From Microscillaceae bacterium (lineage in GTDB: Bacteria > Bacteroidota > Bacteroidia > Cytophagales > Microscillaceae): a stretch of 61,064 nt of DNA. Under the pieces are notes generated by a model. The model saw only the letters and a program-made list of their open reading frames with translations, was not told the origin of the DNA and did not search any database. Numbering within the stretch: the stretch's first letter is position 1; each line of letters opens with the position of its first letter. The position numbers and the translations under genes were made by a program. The stretch lies in contig JANWZA010000046.1 in NCBI GenBank assembly GCA_025054775.1, positions 1 through 61,064 of the forward strand. The letters are read 5' to 3'. This document shows positions 17,632 through 26,903 of this stretch, one piece after another.

Positions 17632-19323
17632 TTACCTTCCTAAAAAACCCACGCGTCCTTTCTCACGTCCGAAATATTCCATTTCGCAGAGCTCTTTCAA
17701 GTCGTTAAGATCGGGAGGTTCATCATTAAGTATATGTTCTAGAAGATATTTTTTAGAAATGTTATCAATTTGTCCGCCTGTTAGGATATAGCTATCTGCT
17801 AGAATAGCCACGTCTTCAGCAGAGAGTTCAGGCATTTTGGCTTGCCAAATTTGTTTACGTACTTCGGAGTCGGGTTTTTGGAAACGAATTTTATATAAAA
17901 ACCTTCGCTCAAAAGCACTATCCAAATTCATACTTAGATTAGAAGTAGCTATCAGAATGCCCTCAAAATCTTCTAATTCTTGCAAAATAATATTTTGCAT
18001 ACTGTTATTCATTTGGTCAATGCTGGAATTGATTTCATAACGTTTACTAATCAAAGCATCGGACTCGTTGAAAAACAGAATAGGACAAAGGTCATAAATT
18101 TCGCGCGCTTGTCTGTAAGTTCTAAATACTTGTTTTATGCGTTTTTCTGACTCTCCTACATATTTATCACGAATTGAGGAGATATCAACCATGAGCCCGA
18201 TTCTACCTGTTTTGTGTACTAAGTTATACACAACTTGGGTTTTGCCTGTGCCTGGATCGCCGTAGAGTAAAATTGTAACACCTGAATGTAAATTGTGAGC
18301 TTTGAATTTTTGTATAGCTTTTTGGTAATTAGGTTCTTCTAGTAGCTTTTCTATCAGTTCGATATATTTTTTTTCTTCCTCGTTAAAAAAAAGAGGAGTG
18401 GTACGAATTTTATCAGGTTTAAGTAAGAAGCAATTTTTAGGATTAAAAGTTTTTGACCTGTCGATTGTTCCCTCCTCGTCGCCAAAAAGGAGTTCAATAG
18501 CTTTGTCTGTAAGCATAATTTCTTTGCCGCCGTAGAAGCTATTGTCATTAAATGAAACCAAGTTACGTTCTACTAAAGGGGAACTTTCAGCATAAAATAG
18601 TTTCTTTGCTCTAATTTTTGCGCCCATGCTATCATACACACTGTAAATAAAGCGTTCTAAATCTGCTTCGTTGGTTTCGTTGGCATAAGAGGCACAAAGG
18701 TAGAGCAAAAGCAGTGTGTAATCTGTATTGAGGTTAAGGCTTCGTATTTTTTTGATAAGCGGAAAGTGTTTTTCTTTTTCTAATAGGTTTTCTACTTCAT
18801 TAAATAAATCAGCTGTGGGGATATTATTTCGCTCACGGTCGAAAATCATTTCATTAACACGTTCAATCAACTCATAGACATCGCTAAAGTTGTTAGACTC
18901 AGGCAGGGGTTTATTGTTGGAAATGGCACTAAATACAAAGTTAGATACTAAGAAACGAGTGCCTGTAATCCGCATGTCATAACTTGAATTTTTAATCAGC
19001 AGACGCTTAGCTACCAAGCTATCCAAACTAGGGGTAAGTGTAAAGATAAAGAAGGGATTACACCGTAAATATACAGAGAGGCTCTCTAGGTCGGTGTCTC
19101 GTCCACTGATAGATAGGGCGAATATTACGCAAAAGATCCAAGTTTCCTCTTCGTTGCAGTGTAGGAAATTTCCTAAACACTTAATCTCCTCGCTCAAATT
19201 GGCGAGTATTTTTCGTTTATTTTTTTCGGTGAGTTCGGAGTCCTTGAAAGCTGTAGCTACTTTTTCAATACTTTTGAGGATATAGTTCGTATCAATGGTA
19301 GCTGTTTTCTCTTCTGTGTTCAT
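17632..19323 (-). CDS. AAA ATPase with atypical Walker B (FFNESD)
   Basis: The C-terminal half is an AAA module: Walker A GDPGTGKT near residue 350, Walker B ILFFNESDALI, sensor ATSN and arginine finger FERRF. The first Walker B acid is Asn rather than Asp, while the catalytic Glu is kept. The N-terminal 300 residues are helical without recognised motifs (LLEKEKHFPLIKKI and similar), probably a substrate or partner domain. There is no signal peptide, protease domain or membrane helix. At 563 residues it is a stand-alone cytosolic remodelling ATPase of unknown substrate. A consensus promoter lies 67 bases upstream. It could work with the upstream-oriented kinase gene but is not clearly co-transcribed. 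Confidence 0.85.
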   Translation of the reverse strand: MNTEEKTATIDTNYILKSIEKVATAFKDSELTEKNKRKILANLSEEIKCLGNFLHCNEEETWIFCVIFALSISGRDTDLESLSVYLRCNPFFIFTLTPSLDSLVAKRLLIKNSSYDMRITGTRFLVSNFVFSAISNNKPLPESNNFSDVYELIERVNEMIFDRERNNIPTADLFNEVENLLEKEKHFPLIKKIRSLNLNTDYTLLLLYLCASYANETNEADLERFIYSVYDSMGAKIRAKKLFYAESSPLVERNLVSFNDNSFYGGKEIMLTDKAIELLFGDEEGTIDRSKTFNPKNCFLLKPDKIRTTPLFFNEEEKKYIELIEKLLEEPNYQKAIQKFKAHNLHSGVTILLYGDPGTGKTQVVYNLVHKTGRIGLMVDISSIRDKYVGESEKRIKQVFRTYRQAREIYDLCPILFFNESDALISKRYEINSSIDQMNNSMQNIILQELEDFEGILIATSNLSMNLDSAFERRFLYKIRFQKPDSEVRKQIWQAKMPELSAEDVAILADSYILTGGQIDNISKKYLLEHILNDEPPDLNDLKELCEMEYFGREKGRVGFLGR

Positions 19324-19389
19324 GTATGTAACTGTCCCAACAAGGCGGCTTAAATAGCAGAGTGTTCTATCTTTATTTCAATCAACATA

Positions 19390-19421
19390 CAAAGTTAAGA
19401 TTTTTTTATTAAAAAAGCAAA
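19390..19421 (-). promoter_or_regulatory. Promoter of the AAA ATPase gene (minus strand)
   Basis: On the minus strand TTTG (19421-19418), 20-base spacer, TAACTTTG (19397-19390). It matches the Bacteroidota consensus and lies 67 bases before the start codon. Confidence 0.55.
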
Positions 19422-19550
19422 AATACCAAATTGAACAGGATGGGTGAACAGGTAGCTTTCTTGCTAGAACAGAATAACCTCTAAAAATTATTATTTTTGC
19501 ACTCTACAATGGTTGAGGCATGTTTTTCACTACAAATCTATGTCTAATCT

Positions 19551-20066
19551 ATGTCTAAAATCTTATCGCTTGTCAAAAACGTATCGCTTTTCGGTGCGTT
19601 GTTAGTACTTGTTTTAGCATATTCCGATTTGAGCAGAAATGAAGTAATACACTTATATTTCAATTTATACGATGTATCGCAAATGAGTGTGAGCAAAGAT
19701 GTTTTTTTTTATGTACCTACTTCCTTTATTGTAGTTTTTAATCTTTTGCTGATTATTCTCACCAAAGTGATAAAGCAAGCTCCTGTGCGAATGCTACCTG
19801 TGGCTCACAAATCGTTTTGGCTCAAAGATACTCAGTCTCAATTTTATTGCCGTGAAATGTTTATGAGTTGGCTGTTGAGTTTAGGCTTTTGGGTAAATAT
19901 TGGTATCATTTTTTTTATAGTACGTGTTTGGAAAATTAATCGGGCTATGAAAGGTATAGAGAGCGATTACGCCTCTTTGTTCTATGGGAGTATAGTTGTA
20001 CTAGTAATTTGGTTGATAGCTTTCTTAATTCGCATCAATTTGAAAAAGTATGAATTGATAGAATAG
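19551..20066 (+). CDS. Small integral membrane protein of unknown function
   Basis: A 171-residue protein with four predicted membrane helices at about 8-26, 49-70, 106-126 and 143-163 and short charged connections. A DNA-level repeat ATCTATGTCTAA straddles the start, so a second ATG-like site sits just upstream, but the ATG at 19551 opens the frame. I recognise no family. It is divergent from the AAA ATPase gene and followed by the large 588-base gap. Confidence 0.7.
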   Translation: MSKILSLVKNVSLFGALLVLVLAYSDLSRNEVIHLYFNLYDVSQMSVSKDVFFYVPTSFIVVFNLLLIILTKVIKQAPVRMLPVAHKSFWLKDTQSQFYCREMFMSWLLSLGFWVNIGIIFFIVRVWKINRAMKGIESDYASLFYGSIVVLVIWLIAFLIRINLKKYELIE

Positions 20067-20161
20067 AGTAGGGATTACTTTCTAAAACTAAATCTGTTTT
20101 AAACTTATATGATTTTGCGTAGAGGTTGAGATCTAAAATCTATGATAAAAATTTAGCTAAT

Positions 20162-20399
20162 GTAGAGCAGAGACGCCAGACACGAGAAATAGCACATGCT
20201 ATGCCTCTGAAGGTATGAAGTATTCGTTTACTAGATAGGAAAAAGGAATGCCTTGATTAGGAAACTCTATAAAACATTAACATATTTACAATAATGCGCA
20301 TTGTACCTATGACCAGAAGGTATTAAGTGTTTGATAAAGAGGATCGTCAGCTTTGTTAAAGCTTATCCTAAGAGACAGAAAGCACAAATATTGCTCTAC
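20162..20399 (+). ncRNA. Candidate structured RNA in the 588-base gap before pdxA
   Basis: The gap 20067-20654 contains no convincing ORF. Eight bases GTAGAGCA (20162-20169) are complementary to TGCTCTAC (20392-20399), which would close a 238-nt domain. Inside are a 6-bp hairpin AGCTTT/AAAGCT with a GTT loop (20349-20363) extended by GGAT/ATCC (20341-20344 with 20365-20368), and a GTACCT/AGGTAT hairpin near 20291-20310. The stretch is less AT-rich than its flanks. No terminator with a T-run is obvious; strand is assumed from the neighbouring genes. It does not match tmRNA, RNase P or SRP RNA signatures that I know. Confidence 0.3.
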
Positions 20400-20654
20400 G
20401 AGCCAGTAACAGACGACCAGTCCCAAGAACTACCTACTTCTCTAAAAAAAGCCCCTCATTAAGATAATTATGTTTCAGTACAAAAATTATCAACGTCATA
20501 TACTCTAAGCTCCGCCTACTTTTATTTTCGTTTTTTTCTACTAACTTTGTAATTTATTCATATAATTTGCAAACTTTGTAAAGTTGTAAAACATTTTGCA
20601 ATTTTTGCAAACTAGTAATTATACTTTATTACAAGAAACCACGCCGCACTAATT

Positions 20655-21755
20655 ATGGATCAAGACAACAAGCCTGTTATAGGAATTACATTTGGAGATT
20701 TTAATGGCATAAGTGTTGAAGTTATTTTGAAGGCTCTAGAAGACAGCCGAATTTGTAAGATATGCACCCCTGTTATTTATGGCTCAATGCGAATTATTAG
20801 CAAATACCGCAAATTACTCAATCTAGAGGAATGGGCTATTTACACTACTACTACCCTACAACAAATTAGCCATAAAAAAGTAAATCTTATCTCTATTGCC
20901 AAAGACAAAAATTTTGAAATTGAACCAGGAAAGATGACTCAAGAGGCAGGGCGCTTCGCCTTAGAATCGCTCAGAGCTGCTACCAATGACCTTAAACAAG
21001 GATTACTCGACGCCATAGTTACTGCACCTATCAATAAATACAATATCCAGGCTGACGATTTTCAATTTGTAGGGCATACTGAATACTTTACCCAAGAGTT
21101 TGAGCAAAAGGATAGCCTTATGTTCATGATAAGCCCTTACCTTCGTATGGGATTACTTACCGAACACGTACCTTTAGCAGAGGTAAGTAATTTGATTACT
21201 CGTGAACGTATTTTTACAAAAACTAATCTTATGCTTCAATCACTCAAAAATGATTTCGGTATTATTAAACCACGCATTGCCCTCTTGGGTTTCAATCCGC
21301 ATGCAGGTGAGGAGGGATTGATAGGAATAGAAGAACAGCAAGTTATCAAACCTGCTATTCTAGAACTCAAAAAGAGAGGAAATTTAGTCTTCGGCCCCTA
21401 CCCTGCTGACGGCTTCTTTGCCTCAGGGGATTACAAGAAATTTGATGCTATATTGGCGATGTATCACGATCAAGGGCTTATTCCCTTCAAAAGTCTTGCT
21501 TTTGACGAAGGTGTAAATTTTACAGCAGGCTTGCCCATTGTACGTACTTCCCCTGACCACGGCACCGCTTACAGCATTGCAGGCAAAGGAATTGCTAACG
21601 AAGGCTCTATGCGTGCTGCTATCTTTTTGGCAGTAGATATTGTTAAATATCGTAAAGAAATGCAAGCTATCTATGAAGACCGCAAACAACGTGAAGCCCA
21701 AAGCAAAGTAATAGAAATTAGCAAAAAAATTACCTCTGAGTCTGAGCATCAGTAA
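20655..21755 (+). CDS. pdxA: 4-hydroxythreonine-4-phosphate dehydrogenase PdxA
   Basis: PdxA oxidises 4-phosphohydroxy-L-threonine to 3-amino-2-oxopropyl phosphate in the DXP-dependent vitamin B6 pathway. The N-terminal GITFGDFNGIS corresponds to the family GDPxGIG segment, with Asp kept and Pro replaced by Phe. The metal-binding His motifs are visible as VGHTEYF and MYHDQGLIPFK, and RTSPDHGTAYSIAGKG marks the C-terminal active site. 366 residues is slightly longer than the typical 330. It starts a four-gene run on the plus strand with a small membrane protein (10 bases on), a glycosyltransferase and a secreted protein. Confidence 0.95.
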   Translation: MDQDNKPVIGITFGDFNGISVEVILKALEDSRICKICTPVIYGSMRIISKYRKLLNLEEWAIYTTTTLQQISHKKVNLISIAKDKNFEIEPGKMTQEAGRFALESLRAATNDLKQGLLDAIVTAPINKYNIQADDFQFVGHTEYFTQEFEQKDSLMFMISPYLRMGLLTEHVPLAEVSNLITRERIFTKTNLMLQSLKNDFGIIKPRIALLGFNPHAGEEGLIGIEEQQVIKPAILELKKRGNLVFGPYPADGFFASGDYKKFDAILAMYHDQGLIPFKSLAFDEGVNFTAGLPIVRTSPDHGTAYSIAGKGIANEGSMRAAIFLAVDIVKYRKEMQAIYEDRKQREAQSKVIEISKKITSESEHQ

Positions 21756-21764
21756 GTTAAATAC

Positions 21765-22277
21765 ATGATAAAACTCATAGAAAATACACCTCAAAAACTT
21801 ATCTTTGTAAGTCAAGCAGGTTATTTAGGGCTAAATTACCGCAAATTAGGCTATATAAGTATTTTTTTGGGGGCAGTTTTAGGAACATTAGCAGGAGGGC
21901 TCCCTTTTTACTATGTAAAGCACCAAGCCAGTAGCCAACAGATATTTTTATTTTTTGTTACTCTCTTTATCTTTTTAACAATCTGTATTACAGGAGCTTT
22001 GTACGTATTAGACCCTCTCGGGGCAGATACCGAATATGTGTTTGACAATACACAACGCTTGCTTACCATTATCGAAAAGCGTTGGTATGGGGCAAGTTCG
22101 CAAAGTTTTAGTTATCAAGATATTGCTTTTTGGGAGATTATTCCGCGACCTATTAATCCTGAAATTGGAGATTTGTACCTATATTTTGATGAGAAAACGC
22201 GTTACTGGTTAGCTTTTGGTAAAATTGATAATCTAAAAACTATTCTCAACTTGATGCAGAAAGCCGTAGAAACTTAA
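21765..22277 (+). CDS. Two-helix membrane protein of unknown function
   Basis: 170 residues with two strong membrane helices at about 25-48 and 58-82, then a cytosolic C-terminal region (FDNTQRLLTIIEKRWYG to FGKIDNLKTIL) that reads like a PH-like beta domain often found in small membrane proteins of Bacteroidota. It begins 10 bases after the pdxA stop and ends 15 bases before the glycosyltransferase, so it is in the same operon. Function unknown. Confidence 0.7.
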   Translation: MIKLIENTPQKLIFVSQAGYLGLNYRKLGYISIFLGAVLGTLAGGLPFYYVKHQASSQQIFLFFVTLFIFLTICITGALYVLDPLGADTEYVFDNTQRLLTIIEKRWYGASSQSFSYQDIAFWEIIPRPINPEIGDLYLYFDEKTRYWLAFGKIDNLKTILNLMQKAVET

Positions 22278-22292
22278 ATAACCCCTTGATTT

Positions 22293-23510
22293 ATGCCTAA
22301 AATTCTATTCCTTTCCTATGATGGTTTGACCGATGCCTTAGGGCAGTCGCAAGTACTACCCTACTTATTAGGTTTAAGTCAGCAAGGGTTTGCTATTAGT
22401 ATTATTAGTGCCGAAAAACAAGACAATTACGCATTACGAAGGGAAGTAATTACTCAAATAATTGAAAAAAATAACCAAACTACACAAAGTATTATCACAT
22501 GGCAACCTATTTTTTATACTAAAAAGCCGCCTGTTTTTTCTACTCTCTATGATATTTGGAAAATGCAACGCAAAGCCCAAGCTTTGCACAAACAACAACA
22601 ATTTGATATAATTCACTGCAGAAGTTACATCCCTGCCTTGATAGGTTTGCGGTTGAAACATCGCTTGGGTTTGCCTTTTATCTTTGATATGCGCGGTTTT
22701 TGGGCTGACGAGCGGGTAGATGGGGGCTTATGGAACTTAAAAAATCCTCTTTTTAGGCAAATTTATACCTACTTTAAGCAAAAAGAAAAACAATTTTTGC
22801 AACAAGCTGCCTACACAATTAGCCTTACTGAAAAGGCCAAACAAGAAATTTTATCATGGAGCCTGCCCCAAGTTAGTCCTATTGAGGTAATACCTTGTTG
22901 TGCCGATTTGCAACACTTTTACCCGCAGAACCAAACGCAACAAACTAACAGCCAGGGACTTACTATTTCCTATTTAGGTTCAATAGGTACGTGGTATATG
23001 CTCTCTGAAATGCTAGCTTTTTACAAACAACTTTTGCAAACCTATCCGCAAGCTGAGTTTTTGTTCATTACCCCTGACTCGCCTGCACACATTCGCCAAG
23101 AAGCCCAAAAATTAGGTTTACCTTTGGAACAGATTCGCATACAAAAAGCAGAAAGAAAAGACATACCAACACTCTTAGCACAAAGTCAAATTTCTTTATT
23201 CTTTATCAAACCTGCTTTTTCCAAAAAAGCCTCTTCCCCTACCAAAACTGCCGAAATTTTGGGTATGGGCATACCTATTATTGCCAACCAAGGCGTAGGA
23301 GACAATGATTTTCTATTCCAAAATTATACCTGTGGCACGCTTATAGCCGATTTTTCAGAGCAAAGTTTCGCCCAAGCTATTGCCCAAATTCCAAAATTAT
23401 TACAAATTCCCAAAGAAAAATTACGACAAACCGCTTTGGATTATTTTAGTTTAGAGAAAGGTGTAAAGCAGTATGCAAAAATCTACAAGCAAATTTTAGC
23501 TAAGAAATGA
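22293..23510 (+). CDS. Glycosyltransferase family 4 protein
   Basis: A GT-B fold glycosyltransferase of 405 residues. It opens with the acceptor-side segment MPKILFLSYDGLTDALGQSQ, has FDMRGFWADERVDGG in the middle and a GT4-type donor-binding stretch (SSPTKTAEILGMGIPIIANQGVGDND) near 310-340. There is no signal peptide; it acts at the cytosolic face of the membrane. The nucleotide-sugar and acceptor cannot be read from the sequence. It overlaps the following gene by 4 bases (ATGA). Its partner polysaccharide genes may be the cluster at 30-34 kb or elsewhere. Confidence 0.88.
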   Translation: MPKILFLSYDGLTDALGQSQVLPYLLGLSQQGFAISIISAEKQDNYALRREVITQIIEKNNQTTQSIITWQPIFYTKKPPVFSTLYDIWKMQRKAQALHKQQQFDIIHCRSYIPALIGLRLKHRLGLPFIFDMRGFWADERVDGGLWNLKNPLFRQIYTYFKQKEKQFLQQAAYTISLTEKAKQEILSWSLPQVSPIEVIPCCADLQHFYPQNQTQQTNSQGLTISYLGSIGTWYMLSEMLAFYKQLLQTYPQAEFLFITPDSPAHIRQEAQKLGLPLEQIRIQKAERKDIPTLLAQSQISLFFIKPAFSKKASSPTKTAEILGMGIPIIANQGVGDNDFLFQNYTCGTLIADFSEQSFAQAIAQIPKLLQIPKEKLRQTALDYFSLEKGVKQYAKIYKQILAKK

Positions 23511-24052
23511 AGAAAAATTGGACTTTTTCAGCATATTTTTTGCTCTTAACGTTAGCAAGTTTTAAGTCAATTTTAGCACAAACTACTTATGTAGTCCCTA
23601 ATTTTCGGATAGAAAAGCCTGAGGACTGCCCTGCTTACAACTTAGAAATTCAAAAAGCGACGGCTTGGATATTAGCTACGCCATGGAACGAACAACAAGA
23701 GGAAAAAAAACACATCTTTAAGCAATTTATTTTTCCTTGGGTAAATTTTTCCCCTGATGTTCACGTAGAAATCTACGGATATGTTATAGATATCTTTCGC
23801 AAAAATCCTGACTTTTGGATACCTTATACCTGTGCTTGGATACAAGCTGAGCTAGCCCAACCCTTACCCAAACCCGTAAAAACACCTATTAGCTTTGCCC
23901 AAACCCAGATTTATCACGAAAAAGCCTTACAAATTGTTATAGAAATCTACCAAAAAAGTAAAGTAAATCCTGATGAAAAAATTGATTTTTTAGTGGAACT
24001 AGCCAAAAAAAATAAGCTAAATACTTGGATAACTGAAAATTGGAATAAGTAA
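23507..24052 (+). CDS. Secreted protein of unknown function
   Basis: 181 residues with a signal peptide (1-25, ending ILAQ) and a mostly helical mature part containing the hydrophobic stretch FWIPYTCAWIQAELAQ. Its ATG overlaps the glycosyltransferase stop by 4 bases, showing translational coupling. The pattern of a helical periplasmic protein resembles uncharacterised Bacteroidota proteins, but I recognise no named family. Confidence 0.65.
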   Translation: MKKNWTFSAYFLLLTLASFKSILAQTTYVVPNFRIEKPEDCPAYNLEIQKATAWILATPWNEQQEEKKHIFKQFIFPWVNFSPDVHVEIYGYVIDIFRKNPDFWIPYTCAWIQAELAQPLPKPVKTPISFAQTQIYHEKALQIVIEIYQKSKVNPDEKIDFLVELAKKNKLNTWITENWNK

Positions 24053-24147
24053 ATCCTGAATAAAGAGTATTTTTTGGCAACATGCAATACATTTTCATTT
24101 TTTTACCTTACCTTTGACCATTCTTAATTAGCCCTCAAAGAAAGGAT

Positions 24148-25032
24148 ATGATAATCTCTATGACAGGTTTCGGAAATGCCCAAGTGAGTAATCCTAACCT
24201 ACAAGTTTCAGTCGAGGTAAAGTCGCTCAATTCCAAATCCTTAGACCTAAATGTAAGGTTACCTCGTAATTTCCCTTCCGAAAAAGAATTAGAAATTCGC
24301 AATATCATTAAAGACAAACTAGAACGCGGTAAAGTTTCGGTATATGTAGAAATGCAATATTTGAGCGAGCCTGCAATCACGGCACAGATTAACACTTTGT
24401 TAGTAAAAGCTTACTTGCATCAACTTTTACCTATCGCCAAAGAATTAAATTTGGATACGCAAGGACTAATGAGTGCTGTCTTAACTTTTCCCGATGTTCT
24501 TATTCCTACTCATAAAGACGAGGAGAAAATGCACCAAGAATGGCAATGCATAGAGCAAGCATTGAACGAGGCTTTGCAAAAATGCTACGAGTTTCGCTTG
24601 CAAGAGGGCAAAATGCTGGAACATGATTTTAGAGAAAGTATTGAGCAAATTCAGAATTTGTTAGCACAAGTAGAGCAATATGATAGCACACGCATTGCAC
24701 AAATTCGTATGCGTATTCAAAACCGCATGACCGAGTTGCTCAACCATGAGAAATTTGATATGAATCGCTTTGAGCAAGAAATGATTTATTATATTGAAAA
24801 ATTAGATATTAGCGAAGAGAAAGCCCGTTTGCGAAATCACCTTACATATTTTTTGCAAATAATAGATAGCCCTGAGCCTAGCGGAAGAAAACTTAACTTT
24901 ATTGCCCAAGAGATAGGACGCGAAATAAACACAATGGGTGCAAAAGCCAATGACTCACAACTGCAACAGTGGGTAGTACTTATGAAAGAGGAATTAGAAA
25001 AAATTAAGGAACAGGTGCAAAATATCCTCTAA
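24148..25032 (+). CDS. YicC-family endoribonuclease
   Basis: The N-terminal MTGFGNAQ, preceded by MIIS, and the region SVEVKSLNSKSLDLNVRLP are the YicC hallmarks, with the C-terminal DUF1732 part (EEKARLRNHLTYF, GRKLNFIAQEIGREINTMGAKANDS). Work on E. coli YicC shows endoribonuclease activity; the catalytic Glu residues of EIGREINT are kept. 294 residues is the normal length. An AAAGAAAGGA stretch just before the ATG supports this start. It is separate from the preceding operon by 95 bases and converges with amtB. Confidence 0.93.
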   Translation: MIISMTGFGNAQVSNPNLQVSVEVKSLNSKSLDLNVRLPRNFPSEKELEIRNIIKDKLERGKVSVYVEMQYLSEPAITAQINTLLVKAYLHQLLPIAKELNLDTQGLMSAVLTFPDVLIPTHKDEEKMHQEWQCIEQALNEALQKCYEFRLQEGKMLEHDFRESIEQIQNLLAQVEQYDSTRIAQIRMRIQNRMTELLNHEKFDMNRFEQEMIYYIEKLDISEEKARLRNHLTYFLQIIDSPEPSGRKLNFIAQEIGREINTMGAKANDSQLQQWVVLMKEELEKIKEQVQNIL

Positions 25033-25117
25033 GGAAATACAAATAGCACAGCATAAAATACACCGTGCTATTCCAAAAACCAATGATTTATGTCTTTTTC
25101 TTATGCTCAAACCTGCT

Positions 25118-26437
25118 TTATTCGGCTTCAGCAGTTTCGTGATATTCCTCATATTGGAAGCTAAATCCTTTTTCACCATGGTAAGCTTCATCAATGCCTT
25201 GCATTTCAATATGTTCAGCAACACGCGCACCTTTGGTAATAAAAGAGCATAAGTAAAATACTGCAGCAGTAGCTATAGCAGAGTAAGCAATAGTAACAAG
25301 CACTGCCACTAATTGTACCCAAACTTGTTTCGGATTACCGTAAACTAACCCTACTCCTGTGTTAATTGCAGGATTTGCAAAAATCCCTGTAGCTATCGCT
25401 CCCCAAATTCCTACTAAACCATGAATACCGAAGGCATCTAGTGTATCATCATATTTAAGTAATTTTTTCAACTTAAACACACCGAAGTAACCAATCCACC
25501 CGGAAACTAGTCCAATCACCAAGGCAGCAGAAACATTTACATATCCGCAGGCGGGTGTAATGCCTACCAAACCTGAAATTGCCCCTGAGGCTACCCCCAA
25601 GAGCGTAGGTCGGCGGTTGAAGGCGCGCTCCATGATTATCCAAGCTAACCCTCCCATGCTTGCTGCTACATTAGTAACTAACAAAGCATTAGCCGCTACA
25701 AAATTTGCTCCTAAGGCACTTCCTGCATTAAACCCGAACCAACCAAACCATAATAAAGCCGAACCTAATACGGTTAATTTTACCGAAGTAGGTTGGTCTG
25801 ACTGGCTTATGCCTTTACGTTTGCCTAAAATAAGTGCTAAAATCAAACCCGCTACTCCCGCATTAATGTGAATTACCGTACCTCCAGCAAAATCTAATTC
25901 TCCATTTTGACTCAAAAAGCCTCCTCCCCATACCCAGTGGGCTATTGGAGCATAAACTAACAACACCCACAGGAACGAAAACACTACCCAAGTAGAGAAT
26001 TTCACTCGTTCTACTACCGAACCGCTCACAATAGCTACAGCAATTGCTGCAAATGTACCCTGAAATACTACAAATAACAGCATAGGGATAGTCCCCTGTA
26101 AATCAGTAATTTTTATATTTTCTAAAAACCAGTGTTTTATTGAACCGATTAGCAGGTTATTCTGTCCGAAGGCAAGCGAATAGCCGATTATTACCCATAT
26201 TATTGAAGCTGCACAAAACGAAACATAACTCATACCTACGGTATTGAGTACAAACTTGTTGCGTGATAAGCCACCATAAAATAATGCCAAGCCTGCAGGA
26301 GTCATAAGCATGACTAGTGCGGTAGCTATGAGCATCCAGGCAGTATCACCCGTGTCTAATTTAGAGGTTTCGCCTGCTGCAAAAGTGCTAATTGTGAATA
26401 ATGAGAATACAATCAAAAGTAATATTTTTTTAACCAT
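25118..26437 (-). CDS. amtB: Ammonium transporter AmtB
   Basis: AmtB conducts ammonia/ammonium across the inner membrane. A signal peptide (1-21) precedes 11 membrane helices. The family segments DTAWMLIATALVMLMTPAG and FYGGLSRNK, the first pore His in HINAGVAGL and the second in FGIHGLVGIWGA, are present. 439 residues is typical, ending with a short acidic tail rich in Glu. The usual PII partner glnK is not adjacent; the neighbours are YicC (convergent) and an SDR gene (divergent). A consensus promoter lies 28 bases upstream. Confidence 0.96.
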   Translation of the reverse strand: MVKKILLLIVFSLFTISTFAAGETSKLDTGDTAWMLIATALVMLMTPAGLALFYGGLSRNKFVLNTVGMSYVSFCAASIIWVIIGYSLAFGQNNLLIGSIKHWFLENIKITDLQGTIPMLLFVVFQGTFAAIAVAIVSGSVVERVKFSTWVVFSFLWVLLVYAPIAHWVWGGGFLSQNGELDFAGGTVIHINAGVAGLILALILGKRKGISQSDQPTSVKLTVLGSALLWFGWFGFNAGSALGANFVAANALLVTNVAASMGGLAWIIMERAFNRRPTLLGVASGAISGLVGITPACGYVNVSAALVIGLVSGWIGYFGVFKLKKLLKYDDTLDAFGIHGLVGIWGAIATGIFANPAINTGVGLVYGNPKQVWVQLVAVLVTIAYSAIATAAVFYLCSFITKGARVAEHIEMQGIDEAYHGEKGFSFQYEEYHETAEAE

Positions 26438-26903
26438 AGTCGTTTTTGATTACGTTTTTTGAAACAAACCTAGCGCTAAATTAGCAATAATTCAAATAAA
26501 AAATCATTTTTTTTCAAAAAAATGAAAAAAAAAGCCCTAAAAAAATAAAAAATTTCACTTTAACAAGATTTTATTAAAAAATTCTAATCTATTTTTACTT
26601 TTTGAGCAAAAATATTAGAAGCTTGCTACTATTAAAAATAACCTTTGGATTTTGAGGGAAAATCAAAATATGTTTCGGATAATGTTTTTTTAACGAAATG
26701 AAATTGAAAAAGTAAATAAGTAAAGAGATATTGTAAAAAAGCGAATACCCGAAAACCAAAAATATATCTTGTAGGTTATTAAACTTGCTACCAAAACTTA
26801 AAGCCTTAAAAATATCTGCTCATAAAAAATTCAAAAAAAAATTGTATCTTTACTTTTTCAAGTTTTTTCTGTTCTTCGAATAATTTTTTCAAATTTTAAC
26901 GAT
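26438..26903. other. AT-rich divergent intergenic region
   Basis: 466 bases between the divergent amtB and SDR genes, extremely AT-rich with A-tracts. Apart from the amtB promoter near 26465-26496 I see no ORF, RNA structure or repeat in it; the SDR promoter must lie near 26850 but only a partial match (TATCTTTA) is visible. Confidence 0.5.
26465..26496 (-). promoter_or_regulatory. Promoter of amtB (minus strand)
   Basis: On the minus strand TTTG (26496-26493), 20-base spacer, TAGGTTTG (26472-26465), just upstream of the amtB start codon. Short leader of about 20 bases. Confidence 0.55.

Noticed and set aside
20162-20399. Interpretation of the gap as RNase P RNA or SRP RNA
   Set aside because: The conserved signature stretches of these RNAs are not present; only generic pairing is visible.
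25118-26437. Possible PII gene next to amtB
   Set aside because: No frame in the flanks encodes a PII-like protein; the neighbours are YicC and an SDR enzyme.
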